Shown here: positions 46,724 through 58,751 of the stretch, piece after piece
How positions within the stretch are numbered: position 1 is the first letter of the stretch
Layout: each line of letters begins with the position of its first letter
Assembly: GCA_004154925.1 (NCBI GenBank)
Contig: QJNS01000230.1
Coordinates: forward strand, 1-64,000
Length of the DNA stretch: 64,000 nt
DNA from: Monosporascus cannonballus
Taxonomy: Eukaryota; Ascomycota; Sordariomycetes; Xylariales
Direction of reading: 5' to 3'
Program-made: the position numbers and the translations under genes
The notes under the pieces: model-generated
The model's database searches: none
The model's input: the letters and a program-made list of their open reading frames with translations, nothing else
Told to the model about the DNA's origin: nothing

Positions 46724-47520
46724 AATCTATATTAATAATGTTAAAACCGCTGCCGAATCATGCCCGGTATTCCCTATTACTTTATATATTTCGAAGTCAT
46801 TCGGCAATGTCCGTCATGCCTGGATCACCATACTTAATATGTAGATGATATTAACATTACAATAAGATAGGTAACGTCCGCTTCCAAGTAATGGACCACG
46901 GACGAAATATACGTAAAAGATCGCAAAAGCTTTATTATGTTATAACAGATTTTTAAAATAAATCGTTTAAGTTTAGTTTAGAATTAATGGACCGATTTAG
47001 ATCTAGTTTCAGTAATTAATCTCGGCCTATATATAGCTTTTATAGAGAAAAGAGCAGCGGTGCCGCCGACTTGAATATACGAAATGCGGTGCATATAGTT
47101 TTAATGTTGGCCCGCAGGTGAAAGAGGTCGGGGTGCCGACGGCGGTGCCGCTTACGAGCTAAAGCGGCAGCTCGTCCGAGGTCAAGCATATGCATTGAAA
47201 GCTACTATGGTGTTATGGGTAACTTTTAGCACAGAGTCAGGTCATGTGTAACAACCCAGCTTAGAATAGCGCATTTTGCTGAAAGCAAGATGGCTGCAAT
47301 TCTTAGCTAACCCTTGACCACACCCCACACTAGTACAATGCATAATCCAACATCCAACGGGGATGGTGGCTCCATGTCGCGCCATTGTAGTTGGGGGATC
47401 ATCTGGAGGGATCCAAGGACATTAAAGGAGAGAGTCACCAGGCATGGTCGGGGAACGCGGCACAATCTGATACCCAACATTTACTGCGACTTCCCAAAGC
47501 TAAGTTATCAAACACGGCGT
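46724..47520. other. Spacer with an imperfect inverted repeat
   Basis: No gene recognised; ORF 47314-47538 (plus) is unassigned. Arms AGCGGTGCCGCCGAC (47056-47070) and GACGGCGGTGCCGCTT (47138-47153) are imperfectly inverted around a ~65-bp loop, GC-rich in an AT-rich setting. Its nature is unknown. Confidence 0.4.
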
Positions 47521-47793
47521 CTACTGAGTAACATCTAAACTCCTCCATAAGGCTTCCAACGGTTGCAACGCCACGAATAATCCTTCCGCACAAGAGGCGT
47601 ACGATGTATCAACAAGGTCTTCTCGGTCGAGATATTCCATCTGCTGGATAGTGCATTCATAGAAGCAGTCGTCAAAATTATGAAAGATGACGGTCCTGTT
47701 CTCAAGTTTCCCAATCATGAATCCCGACCGCTTGAGAGCGGCACTTTTCCAACCTAGGATCTTGCGTATGCCATACTCCTTAGCCAGATCCAA
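47521..47793 (-). CDS. Hypothetical protein fragment (about 90 codons)
   Basis: Clean minus frame, coding-like: LAKEYGIRKILGWKSAALKR, then TVIFHNFDDCFYECTIQQME, then CAEGLFVALQPLEALWRS. No ATG lies at its upstream end (it starts at TTG and the frame stays open to about 47860), so it is the 3' part of something larger. I do not recognise the family. Composition differs from the RIPed flanks. Confidence 0.35.
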   Translation of the reverse strand: MDLAKEYGIRKILGWKSAALKRSGFMIGKLENRTVIFHNFDDCFYECTIQQMEYLDREDLVDTSYASCAEGLFVALQPLEALWRSLDVTQ

Positions 47794-48019
47794 AAGATCT
47801 AAGTTTATACTTCCTAAACAATTTACCGACTTCTCCGATCCGGCTGGTACCTTTGGTACCAGAAAAACGGATATCTTAAAAAACGGATAAATTTTAAAAG
47901 ATTATAAAACAGGAAAGTTTATTTTTGATATCTACCGGGATGCCGTATTCTTGCCTCAAAAGTAATTATCACACTGCTCTTAGAGCCTGTTGCGGTTGCC
48001 GCATAAATGGCATCCCCAG

Positions 48020-49339
48020 GTTTAAGCCCCCGGCTTGGCATTACGCGCTGCAGATAATTGCCATCGCGTTACCGTACGTTACCCGCAGATCCCAAATATA
48101 CTCCATCTTACGTTATTCCCACGTTTCGCCCGTTATCGGGTCTTCGTAACCACCGCCGGCCCCGGCCTCGTTTTTCGCATTTCCTCTGCCGTCGTCCGCC
48201 CTTATGTCGACCTCGAGCTGCCGTACTACCAAACCCCGGATTTTGCGACCCAGTTTGATCATTACGTGTCGGTAGTTCGCCACCGTTAGTTCCACCCCGA
48301 TATGCTTACCCGTCGCCGACGCCAGCTACTTGCTCAGTTCCGCCGTTTCCCAGCGGTCCTTCCGTCCGTTTTTCCATAGCCATTCGTCCAGCGACGCCGA
48401 CGGGCCCCGGATCCCCGCACGTACGGATAGCAGCTTCTCGAACGGCATTACCTACGTTACGTACGCCACCATCATTTTGCCAGCGCGTTCCGGCAGAAAA
48501 CGCGCCACCTTGCGCCCGATACCCCGGATTGCCTTATTTTTATCGCGGTCCGTCACTAGCAGCACCTGCCCGTCGAATACGAATACGCTCCGGAGTAGCT
48601 GCTGCGTATCGCAGTGTCGCACGTTCATAATCCCCGGGCCCCGTCCCGGCTGGCCCCCCCCAGACGTGCGTGTTGACCAGGTGGACCCTCCTAAATTCCT
48701 GTAGCCGCGCGTGCCAGCCCGGCTATCCCCCGGTATCCCGGCCGGAGCCACTCGTTTTTTACGTTCATCGCAAACGACCGCCTGGGCCGGCCGTAAACCA
48801 TATTATCGACGATCCGCCCCGTTTCGATCGATTGCCGTACGGCGACCCATTGACCAAAGAATAATCCGTCTAGCAGATCTTCGGCATCGCGCACGTTTGC
48901 CTGTGCGCGGCGGCCCGGAACTCCCGTACCTCGATACGCTGCCCCAGATACCGCAGCGCCTCGCCGCCCTCTTCCCATAAAATCCGTGCCGCCCCGCCCT
49001 CCTTACGCCAGTACCCCTTACCATATTTTCCGTACGTGCCCGCTGACGTACGGACGCTCCCGGCACGCCAAACCGTCCTTTTCGAACGGTTGCAAAAACG
49101 GCCGCACATGCCGGTTCCGGAAATCGAAAATTCCTTAGCTGGGTTTGAGTAACAAAAAGTTCTGGGATCCCGCGGACTTTGCCAGCGATACTACGTCGCT
49201 CCCGGACAGACCTTTGCGTGTGGCCGGCGGTGTTTAAATGGGCCTCAACTTCATCAACTACGCAGCCAAATCGGCATTCCGTACAAACAATTATTTTGTA
49301 CAAAGGTAAGCCAACAAACGTGTAAATATCATCGGCCAT
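48020..49339 (-). pseudogene. DUF3505 / RecQ-helicase-like (telomere-linked-helicase type) relic
   Basis: ATG at 49339. The N-terminal part IIVCTECRFGCVVDEVEAHL, then NTAGH, is the C-x2-C...H...H finger of DUF3505 (OrsD-like) proteins, which in fungi often head large RecQ-type helicases near telomeres. 49110-48760 is a damaged linker with frame changes. From 48700 to 48020 the frame resumes: [15 protein letters not shown], then [20 protein letters not shown] and [18 protein letters not shown] stop replaces W, then VMPFEKLLSV, then KDRWETAELSK, a stop replaces Q, then IGVELTVANYRHVMIKLGR. This order matches the conserved middle domain of those fungal helicase-like proteins. The helicase motor (DEAH box etc.) is missing to the left. 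In-frame stops are all RIP-compatible. Confidence 0.6.
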
Positions 49340-49751
49340 ATTAAGGTATTACTTGCAACACATGCATATATTTACGATATCATTATACGTGAAAAAGAGG
49401 AAAAAGAGACAGGCGGATGGGAAGCACAGAACTAAAACGTTCGTTCCAAGCTCGCACGGGGCTTCGAGCCCCCCCTATTCGCAGCGCTAACCGTTTCCGG
49501 TAAAAGCGCGGTTTTCCGTCCCGGGCCTCTGCGCCCGTCCGCAGCTCATTAATTCTTGCCCCCAATTACTCTTAACCGCCGAAATGCCTACCTCCCCGGT
49601 TCGGGTGGCGCGATTACCGGCCGGGAACCAAATGAACTCTACCCCCCGGTCGTCAAATGAACTCTACCCCCCCGGTCTCTCCCGCAAGCGCCCGGCGCCG
49701 GGCCGTGCGCAAATAGACTCTTCAAGAGTTCAATTGAGAATAGAGCCTATA
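49340..49751. other. GC-rich upstream region with a short direct repeat
   Basis: Lies between two minus-strand relics and could be the former promoter of the helicase-like gene. Two tandem copies of AAATGAACTCTACCCCCCGGT occur at about 49629-49650 and 49654-49676, differing by one C. No ORF is recognised. Confidence 0.45.
49629..49676 (+). repeat. Two-copy tandem repeat, 22-23-bp unit
   Basis: Units beginning CAAATGAACTCTACCCCCC are separated by three bases (CGT) and differ by one C in the C-run. Confidence 0.8.
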
Positions 49752-50420
49752 GGTAACTACAGGCATGTCTTGCGGCCTCGCTGCTTACCCGCAGAGGCTG
49801 CATGTTTTCCACGGCGAGGAGGCCGAATCCGTCCCGGCCGATCCGGTTGTCCTTTTTGCAGAGTCCGTCGAGTGTCTCGACCATCGAACCGCCTAGTCGT
49901 GCTACGTCGTACTGTATCGGTTCTTCCTCGACGGCGGCGGCGGCTAGGCCGCTATGGTTCTTGTTGGAAGTCGGCGGGCGTTTATATGCTTTAATTTTTT
50001 ATATTCCTTAAGTTAGTACCCTTCCCTTATTAAGTTATTATTCGGCGTATACGAACGGGGGTTTCCGTTTTACTTTTTTTACATATACGGCCCTTTCGCC
50101 TTTGCCATTACGCGTATTCTCGGCGTGGCTATCCGTTTTTAGTAGCAGCCGCTCCCTTATTTAATCGAAAAACCGCATAATCTCGCCTTTTTACTTATCC
50201 AGTTTTTGCAGTTTGGCCTAATGATCCGGCACCGGCGGTTTGTCCTATAAAAGGTTTATTAGTGCCGTGGTGCCATTATGGAACGTTTTTACCAGCGTAG
50301 TAGGAACGAGCTTACCCCGGTTGTTCGGGGATTTGGGTTCGGGATTTACCTTGTTCGTTATAGTTGTTATTAGTGTAATAGTCGAATGCCCGGTGTTGCT
50401 AACCGTATCTTAAGCGCCGT
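49752..50420 (-). pseudogene. Unknown protein gene broken only by RIP-type stops
   Basis: A single minus frame is readable for ~220 codons with roughly ten in-frame stops, all TAA/TAG (consistent with CAA/CAG). Recoverable pieces are TNKVNPEPKSPNNRGKLVP, then AKLQKLDK, GEIMRFFD, IRERLLLKTDSHAENTRNGK, and the better-preserved C-terminus EEEPIQYDVARLGGSMVETL, then DGLCKKDNRIGRDGFGLLAV, ending HACSYL and stop. Charged and helical, with no family recognised. Lies just upstream of the helicase-like relic on the same strand, so the two could have been one locus. Damage falls mainly in the 5' two-thirds. Confidence 0.55.
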
Positions 50421-50638
50421 CGCGGCGTGTATTTTTTTGAGCGGTGGTAATTTTCCAGGTACGTAAAAAAGCAAAAAGTAAATGGCCGTCATAGGGGTAT
50501 GTTACAGGCCTGGTTAGGGAAAATTTCCGTAAAGGCAGCAGCGGAATGGGCGTAACGAAAGTGATAGTATATGTTAATACTCGGTGAGATTAATGATGGC
50601 CGTAGACGTAATGGTCGCCACCCGGGTTTATCTTCGTA

Positions 50639-50675
50639 TCCGCTTAGGGGCGACAAGACAGCAACAGCAACAATT
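50639..50675. repeat. piggyBac-like left terminal inverted repeat
   Basis: 37 bp, exact reverse complement of 60029-60065, including the (CAACAG)-rich inner part. Confidence 0.92.
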
Positions 50676-51468
50676 ATTTAGCGGGTCCTAGGCCTAAAAC
50701 GGAAACTAAGCGTACTGTAGCCCCCTAGAAGGCCCACTGAAGCCCCACTAAGTTGCGCTACTTCACAGAAACGCAAGTGCGAAGGTGCTTTAAAGTATTA
50801 ACGTCAACGATATTGCTGTCCTTTTCTTCCGCTTAATACCTCGTTTTCTGTCAATTTTCAGTATGAAACCAAGGCAAAATGGGACAAAAACGGAAGGCTA
50901 CAGACGCTAAGATAAAATCAGAAACTTTTGCGGTATAGCTAAACCCCGATTTGTATAAAGAAAACCTTATAGATAAAGCCACTTTTCGCCTTAACGCGCC
51001 GCCTAATTCATTAATTAGGACTTACTTTAAATTATTAATTATTTATAAACGTAATGTTAAAATAAGGCCGTTACTATTTACCGTATTAAAGTTATTTTTC
51101 GTCTTTATGTTACGTTAGTTAGTTAAAAAATAAGTATAATGGACGAATAATTTCGAACCCGAATGGGAGGAGGAAAAATTACGTTTTCGTAACTACTTAT
51201 GGTACGATACGTATATTAAAAAGCTGTATTTATTTTTTTTCACCCTAATTTATATATATAATTACAAAAAAGGGTCGGTTAATACGTATAAGATAGGTTC
51301 GGAATTTTCCTTATATTACCCGATTATTGGCTTTTTTTTCGTAATTGATAATAAGTTATTTATTAAAAGTTTCGGATCTGGAATTACGAACGTTAATTTA
51401 AGTTATTTTTCGAATGTTATAATAAATAGGTTAAATAAATATAAATGAAAATATTCGAACTTTATATC

Positions 51469-51884
51469 TGTAACGAACTTGTTATATACCACCTGGTAGT
51501 ATAAGCAGTTATCCGAAATAAGGTCTTGATTTGCAGGTAATAATAAGGCGAAGAATAATTTAGAATATTCGTTAAAAAGATTTAAGGACTTTTCCCTTAA
51601 TTAAAAAACGGTATAATTACCTTTAATTAAAAGCTTAGATTAATAATTAAGGAACGAAATTAAGTAAGTGTTATTTATATAAAGGTTCGATTTATTATAT
51701 ATCCTAATTCTTAAAGTAAATATATTATAAATCTGTTAAATCTATATGATCTGGTCCCTAGATTACCTAAATCAACCAGATCACTTTAAGAGCCAAGTTT
51801 CCCGTCCGGGGTTTAGCCGTAATAAATTTGCGTTAGGCCTTAAAGGTTAATTTTTTCGAAATAAGAACCCCTATTCTTATAACA
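51469..51884 (-). repeat. Gypsy C 3' LTR (416 bp)
   Basis: Plus-strand start TGTAACGAACTTGTTATATA, end CTATTCTTATAACA. Shares its first ~215 bp with A/B/D LTRs and the remainder only with E and the fragment at 10776. The purine tract AGGAAAAAGAAATAA (minus strand, 51885-51899) abuts its sense start. Confidence 0.9.
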
Positions 51885-51940
51885 TTATTTCTTTTTCCTA
51901 AAGATTTTTATCCCAAAGATAAAAACCGTAAGTCGTTATT

Positions 51941-52560
51941 TTGTTTTTATTAGAAAAAGCTGGAGGTATTTTAGCTGATTTTACTATAATAAGTCGTATT
52001 CAAAAAGAAAAAAAAAACCCTTGGTTAAATCAATGCGGTTCCTGTGATATTTGTACTGATTTAATTAAAAAATTTGGTATTAAGGCTTTTTTTTATTCGA
52101 ATTATGTCCAACTTGGCGAAACAAATTATTTTTACGTTTTTAAATATTTAAGTTGCAGTTATTATATTTGTCGGTAACGTTTTTTCTGTAACGTTTTAAT
52201 TATAAATTTACTGCAGAAAATAAACGAAACGTAAAATCGTTTATTATGCGAATAATGTAAAATTAAAAACAGTTTTTTAACGTATTAAGAAGTTATAAAA
52301 AAAATAAAAAGCGGTAGAAAAAAAATTAACCGAATTGCGCTATTAATAGGATAAAAAATTAAAGGAATTTATTGGAAAATTAAGGCGTTTACGTTTTTAA
52401 CAAAATTTTTTTTAAAAAAAGGGCGGTAAAGTTATTAAAAGAAAGTTTAGAGTTGGATTAGTTAGAAAAGCGGGAAAAGATGGAAAAAAAATAACGTCGC
52501 GTGGATATAAAGTAAATATAACTTGCTTTTGAAATGGACGTTATTTTGGAAATATTTACT
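51941..52560 (+). pseudogene. Antisense accessory ORF in the gypsy 3' region (Cys-rich, then coiled-coil-like)
   Basis: Opposite to gag-pol. 51941-52177 is an open 78-codon frame: LEKAGGILADFTIISRIQKE, then NQCGSCDICTDLIKKFGI, with more cysteines at the end (LSCSYYIC). After a gap of stops, 52290-52500 is lysine/arginine/leucine-rich (KAVEKKLTEL, FIGKLRRLRF, KKGGKVIKRKFRVGLVRKAGK), heptad-like. The reverse complement of E 31950-32600 shows the same lysine-rich piece, and A at 18780-19000 shows a different antisense frame broken only by TAA/TAG. I recall similar Cys-motif plus coiled-coil hypotheticals from fungal genomes but cannot verify the family. It may be an antisense gene of the element or a captured host exon. 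Confidence 0.4.
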
Positions 52561-55500
52561 TTTTTCGATTAAAACGCCGAAGATTTAGATTTAAGCGGAA
52601 AACCGTTATTACCTGCGACCTTAGCCGTATTAAAGATAATTAATCAGGATTTTGGCGGTAAAATATCTTAATTAGGTTTATTATATTTATTAAATGGTTA
52701 AGTAATTTTTATATATTTTTTTATGGAAATATTTTTTTTATTTAATTAAGTATTAGATTTTATTTTTAATTATTCTGGAATCTAGTATTTGTTTAATTTC
52801 GTATTTATTATTATTGTTTTTTTTTGATTTTTAAACTTATTTTTAAAAAGGCGTTTTTGGGTGTTGGCTTAAGTAAGGAAATATGGAAAATAGGGTGTAT
52901 TTTTATGTTCTTAGGTAACGATAATTGGTAATTAATTTTGGAACTAAATTTGTTAATTTTAAACGGATTAAGTTTTTTATAGTTAAATTTATCGCTGGGT
53001 TTTTTCGTTTTAATTTATAAAATATTCGAAGTTACGTTTTATTTTTAATATAATAAATAAATTTTGTTTTTTTTTGCTAAAATTAATTTTTTAATTTTTT
53101 TATTGTAATACCGGGTTATTTGCTATTAAAAGAATTATAATTTATTTTGGAAACGAACTTAAATTATTTTGATTTTTATTATTAATATCTTTATTTTTGG
53201 GATAATTATAATAATCTTTAATACTTTAATAAATAATTATTTAAGTTATTTTATTTTTATATTATATTTATATATAATTATATAAGAAAATATATTTATA
53301 TTTTTGTTAATTAATATATTATAAGTAATTTGTGTTAATAATAAAAGTTTTACCTTATTATTTTATTAATAATTAACGTAACTTTATAAATATTATTCTA
53401 AGGTCTGGTTTAATTTTTTGGTTTGGTTATCCGTTTAAGGATAATACGTTATTAAGAATTTAAATTTAATACCAATTTATTTAAAAAAGTTAATACCGAA
53501 TTTTGAAATAAATAACGTATCTCGGTTTAAAACAATTCTTTTAGGTATTTTATATTTATTAAAATATTATCTAATAAAAATATAAATTAATTATTCTGCC
53601 GTTATATTTTTTTAAAAGGTAAAAAGTATCTATATTTAATAAATTTATTAATAATTATTTATATTTTATCGTATTCGATTTTAATAAGTGGGTTTTTAAA
53701 TAGGGGTAAATTAATAATAAAATCCCAAATTATGGAATTCTATACCTTATTAAAAATGTCGGTAAATTATAATAGCCCGTAAGGTTTATAATATATTATT
53801 TTGGCCTTATTATAAACCTTATAATTTTTAATTATTTTTTTGATTATATGGCGTAATTCTGGAAAATTATATTATTTTTATAACCGTTTAATAATTTTGA
53901 AAATTCCTTAATATCCGTACAATAAGTTTTCGTAAACTTTTTTTACGAATTATTGCTATTAATCGTTGGGAATATAAATTTTATTATAATATAATAATTA
54001 ATCTTTTATTTATTTTTTTAACTGTTAAACTTTTTTTTATTTTTTTGTATTATAAAAATTCCGGAACCGTATTAATAATTTGGTAGTAAATTTTTTTATT
54101 ATTTCGTATAATTATATAATATTATTATTATTATATTATAATATTTATATATTTTTTTTAGGGAGTTTGGAATTATAATTTTTTTTATAATTAAAAATAT
54201 TTATTTAAATATTTTCCTTATTTTTAATATAATAAATCTTGAAATTAAATTTGAATAAAAAAATTATTTATCTTTTATATTATTTATTTAGTTTTTGGGT
54301 TTTTATAAATTAAATAAAATTTTTGTAATTAAAGTAAATATTAAAAGGTTTTTTCGTTTTGTTAAAAAAAATTTATTTTTTTAAGGTATTAATAATTATT
54401 AATAATTTTTTATTATAAATCTGATATTTGAATTCTGTATTTCGGAATATTTTTAAATAATATGCTATTAGGTATTATTTGCCGTTATTTTTTTATTATT
54501 TTAAAATTACGCTTAAAGTATATTTGGAAGTATTTATTTTTAGTTATTTCGTTTTATCTGGATTTGGCATTTTTACGATAAGTCCATTAATAATTATTTT
54601 TTTTTAATTCCCGGAACGTTTTTTTTGTTTTTTTTAAAAATTCAAATCTTTTCCTAACGTATTTTTTAATAATAAATTTCGTTAAAGGCTTAATTATATT
54701 TTTATATCCCTTAATTAAGCTGCGTACGTAATCTGTAAATTTTAAAATTTATCGAATATTTATAATAATTACCTTATTAAGGATAAATTAGTTTTTAATT
54801 GTTTTTAACTTAAAACGTTAAATTTAAATTTATTTAAGTATAAAAATAAATCCCAAAAAATCTAATTTTTAAGTATATTATATGTTTTTAATAAGGTTAA
54901 TTCGAATATTGGTTTTATTTAAAGTTCTAAATATTTAAATAATATATTTCTTATGTTTTTCTAGGGTTTCGGAATAAATAAGGATATTGTTAAGGTAAAC
55001 GAATACGAATTTATCTAGATATGGTCGTAATGTAATTATAACCAAATTTTGAAAATTGGCGGAAATATTAGTAAGTTTTATAGGTATTATTTGGTACTTA
55101 TAAAATTTATATATTATTTTAAATATTATTTTTTATTTTTCTTTTTTGGTTATTTTAATACGGTAATAATTATTGCGAAAATTAAACGCCGTAAATTATT
55201 TAGTTTTATTAGCATTTTCCTTTAGGGTATTTATAAGAATTAAAGGATATCCGTTTTTAATTATAATATTATTTAATTATTTATAATTGATTATTTTTCG
55301 GTAAATAAGATTTTTGTTTTTATTAATTTTTTATTTATTATTTTTGGTTTTTGGTACCATAGAAACTAGATATTTAATAAAAGAATTAAAAAATTAAATA
55401 TATCCTTTTTTCAAATTTAGTTATATGTTTTTTTATAAAGTTTTTAACTTTTTTGGATTTATATAATAAATTTTATGAAATTTAGGATAATATTTTCTTT

Positions 55501-58336
55501 AATAGGTATGCAATAATCCTATTAACCGTATAACGGTAATTTATAATTTTTTCTATTTTTAAATAATTTTTTAAATCTTTGATATTCCGGTGGTATTATA
55601 AAGATTTAATCAGAAATCCGTATTTCTTTAATAATATAGCAAATTTTTTTATTATCTTTATTTGGTATTTCGTTCCAAGAAAATATTTATTTTTTCCAGT
55701 TAATTCGTAAGTTATTAGAATAAAATTAAAGCATTTTTAAAATAATATTATATCCGGAAATATTAGCGATATTTAATAAAATATATTTTTGATATTTTTG
55801 AATTTATATTAGAAATTCTTTAATTTCTTGGAAAATTCGTTTATTTTTGTAAATAAATAAATTTCCGTTTATTATACGTAATTTATAAGATTTTAATTTG
55901 TATTTTTAAAAAATCTAATATTTTTGTATTATTATAAGGGAAATAAGATTATTTTTTATTTTGGAATTAATTATGGCCTTAAGTATTTTACCTTTATATC
56001 GAAAGGGGATTTTAATTTGGCTACGCGTTTTTTTCGTTATTTCGTATAAGGTTTTGTTAATTAAAGCTTTTCGATACTTTATTTTCGAAGGCCTTTATAA
56101 TTTTTTGATTTTTGATAATTTCCGATTCGAACAAACTTTTATTCGTAAGTTTTTTTAATAATATATTTGGTATATTAGTTGTTTTTGTACCTAAACCATA
56201 TTTTTTTGTCGTATTTGTATTAAGGCTTTAAAATCTGGTTTTTTTCCTGGTTTATATTTTTATTCCGTATTTTTCGAATTATAAGATTAAAAAGGTAAAT
56301 CTCCGAAAAAGGTATTCCTATATCTAGAAATTCGTATTAGATATAAAGTACTGGGGAATAATATAGGTATCCTTGTGATATGGCTTTTTGATTCCGTTTT
56401 AATTCGGAATATAAGTAATAAGATTTAAGGTATTTTAGTTATTGGGGAATTTTAATATATTGGTATTTATCGTTTAGTTCCGTAAAAGTTTTATTATTTT
56501 ATCCGGGCCAAAAGTTATTATTTTTTTTAGTTTTAAAATAAATAAAATAATTATCTTAATAATAAGTAATAAAATGTAATAGGTTGTAAAGGTTTACCGA
56601 TAATATTTTTTTATAAATAACGTATTTTAAGAATTTATAAAATTTTAAAAATAATTATTCGTAATTATTAATATTTAGTCGAAATTAACTGTTTTTTGTA
56701 TATATTTTATATTTTTAGGAATTAAAGTGGTATTAACATCTTAATTTTATAGTTATTCTGGAAACCGTTTATCCGGAATAATATTTGCAGGTTTTAACCT
56801 TAGAGTTTTGGCAAATAAGATAATTTTCGTACTTTGGGTTATCGTTTTAAATTTAAGTAATTATGGCAATAATGAATTCTAATTAAAAATAAATCGAGCT
56901 AATTTCTTTTCTTTTCTTTTTGCCTTATTTTCGGTTTTTTATTTAACCGTTTTGGTTTTTTTCTGGGGTTAAGGAATTTTTTTTTGGAATCTCTTTTGGC
57001 GGGGGAGTAATATTCGTTTTTGAAATGCCCCTTTTTGCTATAATTAAAACATTTTACTTTGGATTTGTTTTTCCTAGGCTTTTTCGAAACGGAATTCGTT
57101 TTTTTCTAAGGTTTGCCCTTATTTTTCTTAGTTTGGCTACGGGAGCTTTTATTGTTATTTCGTTTATCGGGTTTTCTTTTCGAAATATCAATTAAAAATT
57201 CGTCGGTCGACGATAATAACCTTATTTATATATTTTGTAAAAAATCCAGTTTTTGGTTTTTTAAATATTTCGTTTTTAATTTAAAGTTTTAAGTTATTAT
57301 AATAAAAATGAAGTAATACGTTTTTTGGTAAATTAAAAATAATTATTAAGCGGTTAAATTTGGTAATATATTTAGATATTAATTTGGTTTAATAAAAGAA
57401 ATGGAATTACTTAATAATATCTTATTTTTTATTAAGGTTACCGAATAAGGTACGTATTTTTTTTAAAGTTTTTATAATCGTTAAAAATATAATTAATAAA
57501 ATCCGAAAATCTTTTAGGTATTTTTTAAAGTAATCCGTTAAAATAGGTTCGAACCATTAGCGTATTTATCTAATTAGGAGCTGAAAAATAACTATTACTT
57601 TTTAATAATTTTCCGTTAAAGAATTTTCATAGAACTTAAGGTAAAATCTGGCCTAAATCAAAAATTTATTAAGGTTTTTTGATCCGTTATAAGGCTTAAG
57701 AAAAGTTAACTTATAACCCTTAATATCTGGCATTTTATAATAACCAGGGGGAAAAATAATCCTTTTTCGTATCCGGTTTACGTCAAATAATGGTAAAATC
57801 AAGGTTTTTATTTGCGTTCGCTTTTGGTCTAATAAAGAAAATCAATAACCAGCCTTTTGGTTTCGCCTTCTAAAGGAGCCAAACTATGGAAATACTGGTT
57901 TTTTTTTAATCATATATTTTCTTTTTTTAGATTTTGGATTTTTGCCTTTAAAGCGCCTAATTTTTCTTTTATAAGAAATCTTTAATTTTTTACCTTGTAT
58001 TCTTTTTTTTTCTTAATTTTTTCTCATTCCGGTTCCTAAACCTTAATAATATCTTAAGGAATTAAGGAAAATTATTACCGAAATTAAGAAAAAAAACCTT
58101 TTTAAAATTATATTATAAAAAGAATTATATTATTAATTAATTTAAAAAATTTTTTAATAAAAAGTAAATTATTAAATTTTATTAATAATATTTTATTAGT
58201 TAATAATAAAAATCGTATATATTATTTGTTTTTTAAATATTGTCCGGTATTATCGTTTATATTAAATTTAAAAAAAAGTTATATTTTAATTAAACGGTAA
58301 ATTATTTATTAATTATTAATTAAATAATTATTAAAA

Positions 58337-58751
58337 TATAACGAACTTATTATATATTATTTAATAATATAAGTAATTATTTGAAATAAAATTTTAATTT
58401 ATAAATAATAATAAAATAAAAAATAATTTAAAATATTCGTTAAAAAATTTAAAGATTTTTTCCTTAATTAAAAAATAATATAATTATTTTTAATTAAAAA
58501 CTTAAATTAATAATTAAAAAATAAAATTAAGTAAATATTATTTATATAAAGGTTTAATTTATTATATATCCTAATTTTTAAAATAAATATATCGTAAATC
58601 TATTATATTTATGTAATTTGGTCCCTAGATTACCCAGATTAACCAGATCACCTTAAGAGCCAAGCTTCTTATCCGGGGATTAGCCGCGACAGGTCCGCGT
58701 TAGGCCTTAAAGGTTGGTCTCCTCGAGACAGGAACCCCTATTCCTGTAACA
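58337..58751 (-). repeat. Gypsy C 5' LTR (415 bp)
   Basis: Starts TATAACGAACTTATTATATA and ends CCTATTCCTGTAACA; partner of 51469-51884. The last ~130 bp are GC-rich and hardly mutated, the first ~250 bp strongly RIPed. Confidence 0.9.

Larger units (their letters stand above)
51469..58751 (-). mobile_element. Ty3/gypsy chromovirus C, complete (7283 bp)
   Basis: LTRs 51469-51884 and 58337-58751, with perfect target duplication ATATC (51464-51468 and 58752-58756). Coding strand is minus: zinc knuckle about 57010-57065 (KPRKNKSKVKCFNYSKKGHF, two cysteines changed to tyrosine), RT box about 54980-55000 (YLNN, both aspartates lost), pol end with QNPD about 52640. The 3' region 51885-52560 lies after pol. 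C/E-type LTR. RIPed, but GC is a little higher than in A and B. Inserted in the piggyBac-like transposase gene. Confidence 0.93.

Noticed and set aside
48330..48704. Plus-strand ORFs in the GC-rich 48-49.6 kb block
   Set aside because: Arise from high GC opposite the DUF3505/helicase-like relic. The minus strand has the finger and the conserved middle domain, the plus strand only Arg/Pro/Ser-rich composition.
50639..50660. CTTAGGGG ends considered as telomere-like or hAT terminus
   Set aside because: No tandem TTAGGG array is present, no 8-bp direct duplication flanks the repeats, and the enclosed protein is piggyBac-like.
55961..56158. Plus-strand 65-codon ORF in gypsy C
   Set aside because: Lies opposite the protease/RT region of the minus-strand pol; a chance ORF in AT-rich DNA.
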